Source: SAT2750 sp964476375
Lineage (GTDB): Bacteria; Planctomycetota; Planctomycetia; Pirellulales; Pirellulaceae
Direction: 5' to 3'
Assembly (NCBI GenBank): GCA_964476375.1
Contig: CAYYZW010000126.1
Location: forward strand, 1 to 14,657
Length of the DNA stretch: 14,657 bases
The notes below the pieces were generated by a model that worked only from the letters and a program-made list of their open reading frames with translations, had not been told where the DNA came from and did not search any database. The translations under genes were made by a program, and so were the position numbers. The first letter of the stretch is position 1; every line of letters starts with the position of its first letter. This document shows, piece after piece, positions 1 to 12,000 of this stretch.

Positions 1-3000
1 GCAACGAGATCATCTTTACTCATATCCTGGATGATCGCTATGGGATTGGTGGTACCTATGACACAACCAGTGACGGGGTGACCGAAGGTACCCCAGGTGG
101 CTGGGGTGGCATCCACACCACGCTGAGCTCCCGACTGAGCCTGGATCATTCCATTCTTGCCTTTGGCGGCGGCATTACCCGTATCGAGGGTACGTTTGCC
201 GGCTTCAATGTGCTCGAGATCCACCAGGCCGAGGCCCGCATCGCCAATAGTATTTTTGAATTTAATGCCGGTGGCGTGGGTGGGCAGGCCCCGGATCATC
301 GATTCGGTCGTGGATTCAACCAGCCCGCATTGTTGTTCGTGCGTGGTGCCCAGCCCATCATCGTGGACAATATTTTCCGTGACAATACAGACCAGGCCGC
401 GAATTCCAGCCTGGCGGCCATTAATATCAATGCCAATTCGCTCAACCACGTGCTCAAGTTTGACTATGGCCGCTCCACCGGTCTGATCGATGCCCAGCCC
501 GGTTACCAGCAGAACCATGGTCCCCTGGTGGTGGGCAACCGGATGGGGAACAACGATATCAACGGCATGGTGGTCCGCGGTGAGACGCTGACCACGCAGG
601 GCATCTGGGATGATGCGGATATCGTACACGTGCTCTTCGACACGATTACCGTGCCGGACATGCACACTTACGGTGGCCTGCGCCTGGCCAGCAGTCCCAC
701 ACAGAGCCTGGTCGTCAAGCTCGAGAGTGCCCCTGGACGGCTGGCTGGTTTTGCGGCCACAGGCGATCCCCTGGAAATCAATGACCGGGTCGGTGGTGTG
801 ATTCAGATCATTGGTCAACCCAAGTCACCGGTGGTGCTGACATCTCTTAGAAATGACCGTTTTGGTGCCGGTGTGGACCAGGATGGGGATCCCCAGGTCG
901 ACACCAACAACTCGCATGCAGATCGGAATCAGCCAGATCCTGTACAACCATCCCAGGGCGACTGGAATACGATCCTGCTGGACCAGTACAGCCATGACCG
1001 AAACATGGAAATCGTGATCGAGTCGGAGGCGTTCAATGCCGATTCTCCTGGTGTCAATGCGACGGCCCAGGACGCACACTACCTCGGTGCCCTGGCTGCC
1101 AATGAAAAGAGTGGTGATGAGAACCTGCGACTTGGCTTTGAGGTCCAGGGGTTCCTTTCCAACGAGTTTGATGTAGATGTCTACAGCCTTGAAGCCGAGG
1201 CAGGGACGGAAATATGGATTGACTTTGACCGGACAACCTATGCCTTCGATCCGATCGTTGAACTGGTCAACAGTAACGATCTGGCGCTCGCTGCCAGTTA
1301 CAACTCGCATGATGAGTCAGCCGGAACGAGCCCCCTGTTTGAACATGCAACGGCTTCAGGCACGGCATTCCTGACCCAGAAAACACCCCCGCTCAAGGGG
1401 ACCGATTACTGGGCCGTCAATCCTCGTGATGCGGGATTCCGCGTGATCCTGCCCGGACCGGTGGGGACTCGTTCGAACTACTACCTGCGAGTCCGCAGCA
1501 ACACGGCACCGGGGGATATCCACAAAACCAACGACTCTTCGGTGCCCAATGGCGGGCTGACGTCTGGTGCCTACCAGATGCAGGTTCGCCTCAATGAACT
1601 GGATGACTTTGCCGGATCGACGATCCGGTACGCGGATATCTCCTATGCGTCAACAGGCATTACCGTCCGCGGCCTCCCGCTTCACTCGCCACTGGCAGGT
1701 GAGGGTGCCGAGGATGAAGGGCGGCTTAACGACACACTTGCCCAGGCCCAGGCGCTGGGGAACCTGATGGGAGTTGACCGCGGTACGATCTCCGTGTCCG
1801 GGAACTTGCGGACGGAGTTCCGCTCCTGCTTCACCGGCAACCCGATCGACTGTCCGGATGTGGACTGGTACAGCTTTGAGATTGACCTTCAGCAGGTCCA
1901 GGCCGGGAGCGACGCTGGTTTTGCCGGCCAGTCGGTTGTGCTGGACGTTGACTGGGCTGACGGCCTGGGACGACCCGATACCGAGCTGGCACTGTTTCGT
2001 ATCGTACCGGAACTCGGCCCGCAGATGTTGTTCCACAGCCGGGATTCCAATATTGCCGACGATCGTCCCGATCCGGTGATCTCCGATCAGACCGAGGATC
2101 TTACCCGTGGAACGGTCGGTGCGGGAGACGCCTATATCGGGCCCGTCTTTCTTGGGCCAGGCACGTACTTTGTAGCGGTGACGGGGAATGGTGGTGGACC
2201 GAACCAGCTCAACAACAATCCAAACCTGCGATTGGGGCCGACATCCACGCTTCGACTGCAGCGGGACAACCTGACCCCGGTCGAGGATCCGATGAACAGC
2301 CGGGGTGTGCTGTTTGATGATGAGAGCATCGTTCCCTGGCATCTTGGTGACGTGGGGATGTTTGCTGTCCGTGAAATCACCGAGAACTTCAACTTCGTGA
2401 CCGGCAGCGAGATCACTTACAACGATCCTTTCACCGGGGACCAGGAAATCGCGGTTGGCACATTTGCCCAGGATGTGGGTGACGTGGCCATGCGGAGCGA
2501 TGGCCTGATGTTTGGCTACCAGCTCAACAAGCATATTCCCGGTTTTCCCTGCCCCAGGCGGGATGACAACGCGGCTGTCTACCTCCAGGTCCTGGACCAC
2601 TCTCCGACGACAATGAGTGGTGGCGTTGCCGTGGCGGGGGCCAGCACGATCCAGACTTTCGAGCTGAATGCGGCCGGCGATGACTTCGAGCGGGCCAATT
2701 TATGTGACGGGAACCGGGTCGGGTTTGGTTTCCAGGTCAACGCCATGATGTTCGGCGGGGTCGAGAACAACTCCCTGAACACCGAGCGACTGCTCGTGGT
2801 TGGAGAACGGCGCGACCTGAACATCCCCAACGGCGTCGACATCAAGCGGAACATCATGTTCGAGATGGATCCTGAAACCGGGGGCGTTCTGCATATCGAT
2901 GCGGCCGCCCAGGACCTGGGGCCATCGACCAATGCCTTCATGGTGGGCCAGATCCTGACCGGGGCCCAGCTCACGGTCGCGGACGCCACCTCCCAGAACT

Positions 3001-6000
3001 TTGGCGGGACGACCATTTTTGAGATCGAGGACGGGGACACCTTCACGGTTGATGAGAATGGAATGCTGACCACCTTCGAGATCGATTTTGGTCCCCAGGT
3101 GCTGCAGAACTTTGATCCGGCGAGCGAAGAAGTTCTCAGGGATGGTGATTTCTTCCTGCTCGACATGGACGCGGATGACCCGGCACTGGCCAATGAGCAT
3201 CTCTTCCAGATCGATACCGGCTCGGTGATTCACCTCCTTCCTGCCGGGGGCGGTGGGAATGAAAACCAGGTTGCCGATGGGACCCGTGTCACGATCCAGG
3301 ATGCGCTCGGCACGGCCATTGCCAGTTTCGAATTTGACCCGCTGGGTGATGGGCTCGTGGACACGGCTGCTGTCGCGGTGGGAGGCTTCACGACCAATGT
3401 CACAGATGCCGGCCTGGTTGCCGGGTTGCTGCAGGCACAGATTAACGGGAATGGCGGCCTGGCTGGTGCGGGCGTGGTCGCGACCCTGGCTGGGAACCGT
3501 CTTTCGCTGACCAATGAAGGGACGGTCACGCTGAACCTTTCCGGTGGGACGGAGTCGATCCGGATCGAGGGAGACCGGGGCACCAACCCGATTGTCCAGG
3601 TTGGGGATGGTACCGAGGTAAGCGATGGGGACACCATCACGGTGACTCTCAACACGGTTCCGGTAGTCTTCGAGTTGGATACGGATGGTTCTGTCGGTGC
3701 GGGGAATTTTGCTGTTGCCTTTACCGATGGAAGTGGTGGAAGCCCCGATACGGCCGAGGAGATTGCCGACACGCTGCAACTGGCGATCGAGGCCAGCGAT
3801 ACCGGGCTGACGGCCAAGCATGCCGGGGGCCTGGTTTCCATTAACGGCAAGGGCCTGACCGATGGGACACCCGGGGGTGGTGAGATTGCAATCACCGTGA
3901 CCAACCCGGGCGCGATCATCCAGCGCGAGATCAGGGGGACGGTACAGGTGGAGGAGACCGATGCGGAGACGGTGGCCGGGCCTGTTGTCGCCGCGACCGT
4001 GGATGCCGCCACGATCGGTGTGGATGCCAGTGCGGCCTTCGATCGAATCAGCTTCCTGGGTGCCGAGACAGGGGACTTCCGGGGTGTGGGCGAGCCAACC
4101 TGGCTGGACCGGGCGACGCTTGGAGGGGTTGTGCAGGGGAATGTACGCGTGCCCCTGCTGGCCGAGGACGTAGCCGCCAATGGCACCGATGCCACCGGAA
4201 ACCCGGTCACTGGTGTTGCCGAGAAGATTGCAGATGCGATCAATGCCAACTATCCCGATCCCGACTCGGTCTCTGCCACCGCGATCGGTTCGACCGTGGA
4301 TGTGGAGAATGGTCAGCTCAACACCGACGAGATTGTTTTCAACGTGCAGGGAGGTGGCCCGGGAGGAGACATTACCGGGATCACCACATTGCCGGGCGGT
4401 GCTGGCAGCGGGGTGAGCAGCGGCCAGATTTTTGCCGTCAGTGACCAGGGTGGTCTCTACGAGGTGAATGTTCGTCTGGACATTGACTTTATCGAGATTG
4501 GTGCCGGCATTTCCAGCCAGGACTGGGTGGAAACATCCCAGGCAGATCTGAACGGGATCGCTTTCCAGGGTCTGACACGTGGCCCGGAGAATGTCGAGGA
4601 TGGCAAATACGAGAACCTGCTGTTTGGTATCGACGAGGATGGCCGGGTCTACGCCTTTGACCACGATGGCATCCTGCAGCCGATCTTTAATGACGGCATG
4701 ACAAGTATTGATCTTGGTGTGGATTCGATCGTTGGCTTTTCCTTCTCCACCCTTGACCGGAACCTGATGGGTTATACCCGTCCAAATGATGTGCCCAATG
4801 GTGGTTTCCCTGTGAATCCCGATTCGGCAGACAAGCGGGACAGGCTATACGGCCTGCCGAATTGTCGTACGGATGATGTAAATCGCAACGGCCAGGTTGC
4901 TGAACCGGGTGAGCCGATCTGTGTACACGAGCGGGAAACCGATCCTGGACACGGCCATATCACGACCGAAGATCCCCTGCTGTTATTCAGCCCTCCGCCC
5001 GTACCGGAGCTGGTTCTGCCAGGTCCCACGAGTCTTCACTTTGGTGAGGGATTTGTCGTCTCCTCGACGAACGCCGCCAATACCCCGGCGCGGACTTATG
5101 ACTACCCTGGTGGCGCCCACGGAACGGCGGTCAGTAAGGAGTTCAGCCTGCGTGATTACTCGGCGGCCGACCGGCCGATCATGTACTTTGACTACTGGCT
5201 CGAAAGTGGAGGGAACGATCCGGCCAGAGTCTTCATCAGTGACAACGATGGTGACTGGCAACTGCTGGCCGATCTTGCCAATACAGGTGGGATCTGGCGG
5301 CAACAGCGGATTCCCCTGGAAGCGTTTGCCGGTGTGGACCATCTCCGCTTGCGGATCGACATGTCCACCGGCGGGGGTATGGGAATCGGGCCTCTGTCCG
5401 CCACCGGGACGGAACTGCGAACGGTACCGGGACACTTTATTCGGGATGGTGAGTTTGTCCAGATCGATGACCATTTCTTCGAGTTTGAATCGGGCTTTAC
5501 CCTGGTGACTCCCTCGGCCGCGGCGATTCTTGCCGACGCGGCCGGCAACACCACCTCCGCGGCGGATCGCCAGTTCACGATCACCGATGGAAATGGTGAT
5601 GTCCGAACCTATGAGTTTACCGATGACCCGGGGAGTGTCGCTGCTGGAATACGGCCCATTGAAATTAACGAGTTTGAGACGGCGGACGAGATTGCCAGCA
5701 GGATGCGGCTCCGAATGGTGACGGATCCTGCGCTGGACCTGGATCTGCAGAACACGCACCGGAATGACGGGACCGTGGACGTGTTTGGTAATCTGGAGTT
5801 TCATGGTGAACGGGTGAACCTGGGCTTCGATTTTGATGATACCGGTGTTACGGATGTCACGGCTTCACCGTACCTGGAGACCCTTGGATTCCTGGAGGGG
5901 CAGTCAGGGTCCAATTTCGATCCAGTTGACCCGGCTTCACCAGACCCGGAAGACGTCACGCTGGTCTTTGTGCACGAGGAGATGAGCCGTGAGGACGTGG

Positions 6001-9000
6001 CGGATGAGCTGAACCGGCTCCTGGAGCCCAACTACTACAGTCCCACGATCGTGGCGGTCGAGGGCCTGTTTGGACAGGGTCCACCAGCAGATCCGAACAA
6101 CAGTGATCGCCTTGATGACGGGGACACGTTCACGCTTTCTGATGGGGTGAACCCGGTCGTCACATTTGAATTTGACAGCGGTTTCGTGATCGAGATGCCT
6201 TCCAACGGCGGCGTCGATATTAACGATGCAGAAACGCTCACGTTCAGCCATCTCGATCCCGATGGGACCCCGGGGAATGCGGATGATAATACCGCCCTTG
6301 TGCTGGAGTTTGACAAGCAGGGGGACGGTGTTGCCGCCGGTAACGTGCCGGTCGTGGTGACGGATCTGATGACGCAGATCGAGGTGGCCAACGCGGTCGA
6401 GGCCGCAATCACTGGTGATACCAGTGCAGAGAAGGCGACACTCGGTCTGGAAGGTGCCAAGGTGCTCAGTGGTGGCCGGGTCCAGGTCTTTGCCATAAGT
6501 GGGACGCAGGCGACCCCCTCGGGCACGAATGTGATTGTTTCGACGGACCACAGTCCTGATCTGGATTCAGCCAGCGTGCAGGTTCGTTACGAGCCGACTG
6601 GCTCTTTCAGTGCCGCCGATACTGCTGATTCGATTGCGGATGCGATCAACAACGGTGTCGATGCCCATCCGGGAGTGGATGGCATCGAGGGGAATACGGA
6701 TGACCCGGTACTGGAGATTTCTGCTGCGGTCCAGACAGAGACCCAGCGGCGAGTGAATTTGACGCGAGTGGGCGGCCCGAACTCCCAGATCGAGTTTACC
6801 ACGACCATCTCCCCACTCACCCTGGAACTGGAACAGGACGATGTGATTGGCAATGACATCATCAAGCAGCATAACGACCTGCTGCGGATTATTGGCCACA
6901 CGGTGGTCGATGCCGGACCCCTGGGCTTCGATGAAGCCCTGGCCGGCGACAGCGGTGCTTTTAACAGCCCCGTTCGCCTGCAGGACAACCGCTTTGAGGG
7001 GCTCTACATTGACGACATCTCGATCGGGTTCATCGAGCGCGGACAGCGCGTGGTGACCGGATCGAGCACGGATGCGACGGCTGTCGGCGGGACGACCGAT
7101 GGAGAGTACACGCTGGAAATTCGGCCCGCGGATCCAACGCTGTTACTGGATACCAATGACCGCATGGGGCAGCATTACACCATCGAGGTACCGGATGGGG
7201 CGGATATTCATGATGGTCAAACCTTTGATATTTCCGATGGAATCAACACGGTTCGTTTTGAATACGATGAAGAGGTTTCCCAGGATGGCGTGGAGAGTGG
7301 GAACGTACGTGTTTCGTTCAACTCCACGATGGCGGACTGGGAGGTGGCCCGTGCCGTTCGCGATGCAGTCAACACCAGTCCGGTCAGAGCCAAGCTGAAT
7401 GTCACGGCAGCGCTCTCCGATGGTGCCAACGGGATCCTGGTTCCCGATCTCGACCCGGAAGCAGGGCGTCCGGATGTTCGTACGGGTGCCAGTGGCCAGG
7501 TCACGACCAGTAACAAGGTGAACCTGTTTGGTCCGGTCTTTGTTCTGAGCGAAACCGATGACCCGGGCGCCCAGATCGGAACTCCACCACAGACGGTTCC
7601 TGAACCGAACGAGATCCTGCTCAATGCGACCGAGACCGGTATTACCGGAACGAATTCTCGTTCCGTGGTGAAACGCGGATCGATCGGTGATAACAGCATT
7701 TTTGCCAGCAGTCCGGGGTTGGATGTGGATCTGTTCCGCATGGAACTGGCCCAGGGGGACGAGCTGCGGATCGATGTGGAATCGGAACTCAGCGCGATTC
7801 CCGCTGCCACGGGTGATGAGATTGTTGTTGTGCGGGTCTTTGATGCCCTGGGAGCAGAACTCCTTGTGGATGCCAGTTCCGCGAATCCCAACGTGACCTT
7901 TACCGCGCCCAATTCCGGAAACAGCACCTATTTCATCGGTGTGAGTGGGGCCGGGAACACGAGCTACGATCCGGCAACCGGTTTGAGTGCCGTGGTTGGG
8001 AGCATCGGAACCTACCAGCTCCACATGCACTTTGGGGATACCCATTCAGCCCAGGAACCACTCGCTTTCGATGGTTTAGGTGACCAAAATCATTTCCGCG
8101 ACCAGGGCCAGTTGCTCATCCATTCCAACCGGATCTCTGAATCAGAGAACTTTGGTATTGATGTACGCAGTGGTGCCCGCGATGCGGCAGACGGGAACAG
8201 CCCTCATCCGGGGCCGCCACGACACCTGGAAGAGATTAACCAGGACCGGCTGCTGCCAGGGGTGGTGATCGCCAACAACCTGGTGACTCGGAACGCGGCA
8301 GGCGGCATTCACTTTAGTGGTGATAACGGAGCAGGCCCGGCAGGTCCGGTCGTCTTTGGCCGCATCTACAACAACACCGTGGTCGGACTGGCCGGAACGC
8401 TGGTAGCGAATCCAGGTGCGACTGCGGATATTGGTATCGAGATTGGCGCGTCTGCCAGCCCGACACTGCTGAACAATGTTGTTGCGAATACGGCCCTTGG
8501 TCTGCAAATCGACCCGACCTCCAGTTCGACGGTCGTCGGTGCCATGCTCTACCAGGGGAACGTGCAGGATGCTCCCGGCGTCAGCGAGGACTTTGAAATT
8601 GTTGTGGGAATCGGGGATCCCCTGTTTGTAGAACCGGCCGGTAGCGAGCCGAATTATTACCTGGCCCCAGGCACCCCGGATCTCACGAACAAGGCAATTG
8701 ACAGTTCCATCGCCTCGCTCGAGGAACGATTCCGCTTTAACCTGATCAAGGAACCGGTGGGTATCGCTCCCTCCCCGATTATTGCCCCGGACCGGGACGT
8801 GACCGGCCAGCTGCGCGTGGATGATCCGGCGACCGAACCTGCAGGTGGCCTGGGGTCCAATGTCTTTATTGATCGCGGTGCCATTGATCGAAGTGATTTT
8901 TCCGGCCCGGTTGCCGAGATTGTGCAGCCGCGGGATAACGATTCGGATGGAAATGATCTGAACCTGGGTGCCACCGTGGTTGAGCTCAGTAGAAATGCAA

Positions 9001-12000
9001 TTGTTTCCAGTTTCCAGGTTCGGCTGAACGACGGGATTGAACCGGCCGACCCGAACGAGGGGATTGGGATCTCCGACTTGTCCGTCCAATCGGAGAAGGT
9101 CCTTGTCACCAGGGATGGAATACTCCTGAAGGATACGATTGACTACTCCTACAGTTACAACACCACCAATGATACGATCCAGCTGACCCCGCTGGCAGGC
9201 ATCTGGCCGCAGGACCATATTTACACGATCAACCTGATCAACACGGACCAGTTCAAGGTTGTCGCGCCAGATGGAAATATGATTGAAGATGCCGAGAGCT
9301 TCAGTATCGTAGACCTGGCTGGGGAATTGACTCGTTTCGAGTATGAGCGTGGTTTCACCTTCCAGGTTCCCCAGACACTCGAGATCCAGGTGCCTTCCGA
9401 GGGGGGGGGATTTGGCGGGATAGTCGATGGGGATATTTTCACGGTTCGCCAGGGAACCAGCCCACCGAAGACCTTCGAGTTTGACCGGGATGGTAATTTT
9501 GGTCAGAACCGATATGTCATCAATTTCACGGTTCCCAGCACGCCGGAGCAGATTGCCTGCGATATCAAGGATGCCCTGGTGGCAGTCGATATCGGACTCA
9601 GCCCGGTTGTGCTCCCGGGGGCACGCATCCACCTGGGCAGCAAGCTCGAGCATACGCTTGACACCAATCTCAGTAACCTGACCCAGTCGGGTGTGGCCGA
9701 CGGTGTGGCCGACGGTGGATTCTTCACGATTGATAACAGTAACCAGCTCGTCACCTTTGAATTCGAGGATGATGATATTGGCGACGATGTCACCACCGGT
9801 AACGTGGCGATTCACTTTACGCAGGCGAATACCTACGAGGAAATCGCCGACAAGCTGGTGGCAGCGATCACGGCCGAGAACCTGGGACTCGCACCGCAAA
9901 ACCTTGGCGCGGGTTTGATCTACGTGGGGGGAACGGTCAACCATGTTGTCGATACCAGTTCCTCCAAGATCAGCGACTTTGGTCAGCCCGGTGTGCAGCC
10001 GGCCCTGAGCCTGCGAATTCCCACTGATGCTGGTCAGCCGTCGGGAATACTGGATGCCGAGACATTTACAATCCAGCTGGCACCCTCTCCGGCTGTGACG
10101 TTTGAATTGAACAACACGGATGTCGATTCTGATTTCACGCTTGGCAATGTGCGTATTGACTTCACCGACTCCAGCACGGTCGCTGAGATTGCCAGCGGTA
10201 TCGTGGTGGCGATCCAGGGTGCCGGGCTGAACATGGATCCTGTCCACGTGACCGGTACCAGTATCATCACGCTGGGTGAGGACAAGCTGGCAAACTATAC
10301 CCTGGATTTCACCAATACCAGCCTGTTTCAACTGGGGACACCTGGGGTCGACGCTGCGGTGAGCGTCGATATCCTCCCGGTGGCGGAATTTGATGCCACG
10401 CAGGTCGCTGTCAGGATGATCCAGGCAATCAATGGTGATGATAATCTCTCCGGAGTTTCCGCCCTGGCCACCGGCGGAGCCTCGATCGGGATTACTGGTG
10501 CGGCGCAGGTCGCTGATAACAACCTGATTTTCCTGCCCGACGCTTCTGGTGTAGCCACACCGCGCTTTATCGAGGAGATCGAGGACCTGGCGACCAACCG
10601 GCTCAAGGCGAACCAGCTTTCCGGGGAGACGAAATTTACCGTGATCTTGGGTTCCATTAACGCGGACCTGGGAGATGCTGCCGACGGGGTCGGGCAGCCT
10701 CCACAGGCCTCGTACCCGGTGCTGACAAGCCATGATGGTGCCATTCACATGGTCACCGACAGCCCGCTGTTCCTCGGTGAACGGGTGGACCGGGACCAGG
10801 AAGGACAGCCACTGGCGGACGCCCAGGGGGACGACCTGGATGGAGATAACTACGTGGTCGACACGACCAACACGAGTGTGGACACGATCACGGGGAACAT
10901 CAGCAGTACACCGATCTCGCTGGGTATCGCCCAGACATTCCGGCTGGTATTACCTGCTGGTGGTGCGGCCGGCCTGGTAGACGGGGAATCGTTCACGGTC
11001 AGCCAGGGTGCGAACAGCGAGACCTTCGAGCTGGATAACGATGCCAGTGTGGGGGCCGGGAACACGGCAATTGTCTTTACGGTCAGTGACACGCTGGACC
11101 AGGTTGCCGATGCGATCGTGTCGGCACTGGGCGCTGCCGGTCTTGGCCTGGCCCCGTCGAACCTGGGAAGTGGCGTGGTTCACCTGGGAAGCAGTGCCGG
11201 GCATGTGCTGGATGCATCCCTGGCACCGAGCCTCACGGCCAGTGGCCAGGCAGGTCATGTCGCCGATGGAGAGACCTTCAGCATCACCAGTGGAGCCACC
11301 CAGGCGATCTTTGAATTTGAAGATCAGAACCTGCTCAACAGTGTCACGTTTGGGAGTTTCTCCATTCCCTTCAGTGCTGCCGACACGCATGACCAGATCG
11401 CCGCGAGCATGATTGCCGCGATGGAGACGGCCGTCATTGATGCCGGCGTGGCACTGAACCTCAACCCGATTGCCCGCGGTAACGGGGTCGTGGAACTGGA
11501 TGGAGATGATGAGGACGGTGTGACCGGTCCGGCCGGTGGCCCGATCGGTTTCTTCAACGCCTTTGTTACCACGGAACTGGAAGTGACCGCCTCGGACTTT
11601 GGTTACCTTGACGCCTGGATTGATTTCAATCGGGACGGGGACTGGGATGATGACCAGGAACAGGTCTTTGCCAACCAGCGGCTCGACGCGGGTCTGAATA
11701 CGCTCTCGATCTCCACGCCCCTGTCTCCGGATTCCAAGGCAGGTGATACCTTTGCACGTTTCCGTTTCAGTAGTACCGGTGGCCTGACCGCAACCGGACT
11801 GGCGGCGGACGGGGAAGTCGAAGATTACCTGATCGAGATCGTGGACGGGAGCCCGCCGCAGGCCACCGACGATCCGAGTCCTTCGGCAACCAGCCTCTAC
11901 ACGACCACCGAGGATGCCCTGCTCAACGGTCCCAGCGTCCTGGCCAATGACAGCGATGCCGATGGGGATGCTTTCCAGGTGAATGTCTTTGACAATCCGA

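Larger units (their letters stand above)
9279..10530 (+). repeat. FEFD repeat array D (short, three long, one degenerate)
   Basis: D1 (9279-9398) is short: IEDAESFSIVDLAG and FEYERGFTFQVP. D2 (9399-9690): VDGDIFTVRQG, KTFEFDRDGN, PEQIACDIKDALV and IHLGSKLEHTLDT. D3 (9687-9975): VADGGFFTID, VTFEFEDDD, TTGNVAIHFT, YEEIADKLVAAI and NLGAGLIYVGGTVNHVVDT. D4 (9990-10340): LDAETFTIQL, VTFELNN, LGNVRIDFTD and VAEIASGIVVAIQG. D5 (about 10347-10520) keeps the second half with VRMIQAINGDDN. D2 and D3 are the best examples of the family and share a closing L-G-x-x-x-x-H-x-x-D-T. Cys at 9558 is the only cysteine I see in the C-terminal two thirds. Confidence 0.8.

Noticed and set aside
157..486. Small + strand open frames in other frames (157-486, 1774-2079, 4897-5508, 11008-11412 and others)
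   Set aside because: All overlap the giant frame out of phase, have no recognisable domain and have Arg/Ser/Pro-rich shadow composition.
3..1010. Polysaccharide lyase activity for the beta-helix
   Set aside because: The fold pattern fits but I could find no conserved catalytic residue set, and the surrounding domains are structural, so an enzymatic name is not supported.
9401..9409. Possible frameshift at the nine-G run
   Set aside because: The same frame encodes family motifs immediately before (F-E-Y-E) and after (D-G-D-I-F-T-V), so the sequence as given is in frame.
8142..10748. 868-codon open frame on the minus strand
   Set aside because: It lies wholly opposite the giant gene. Its translation is Arg/His/Gly-rich without domains, and it exists because G/C-rich third positions and Asp/Gly/Ile codons on the + strand avoid stops on the opposite strand. 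Same verdict for minus-strand frames at 2700-4664, 12714-14657, 10950-12164, 4983-5804 and 1650-2600.
10836..11507. Insertion sequence or transposon between the 12-base direct repeats
   Set aside because: There is no transposase and no inverted terminal repeat, and the segment is coding in the host frame with two protein repeats. An in-frame module insertion or recombination is a better reading.
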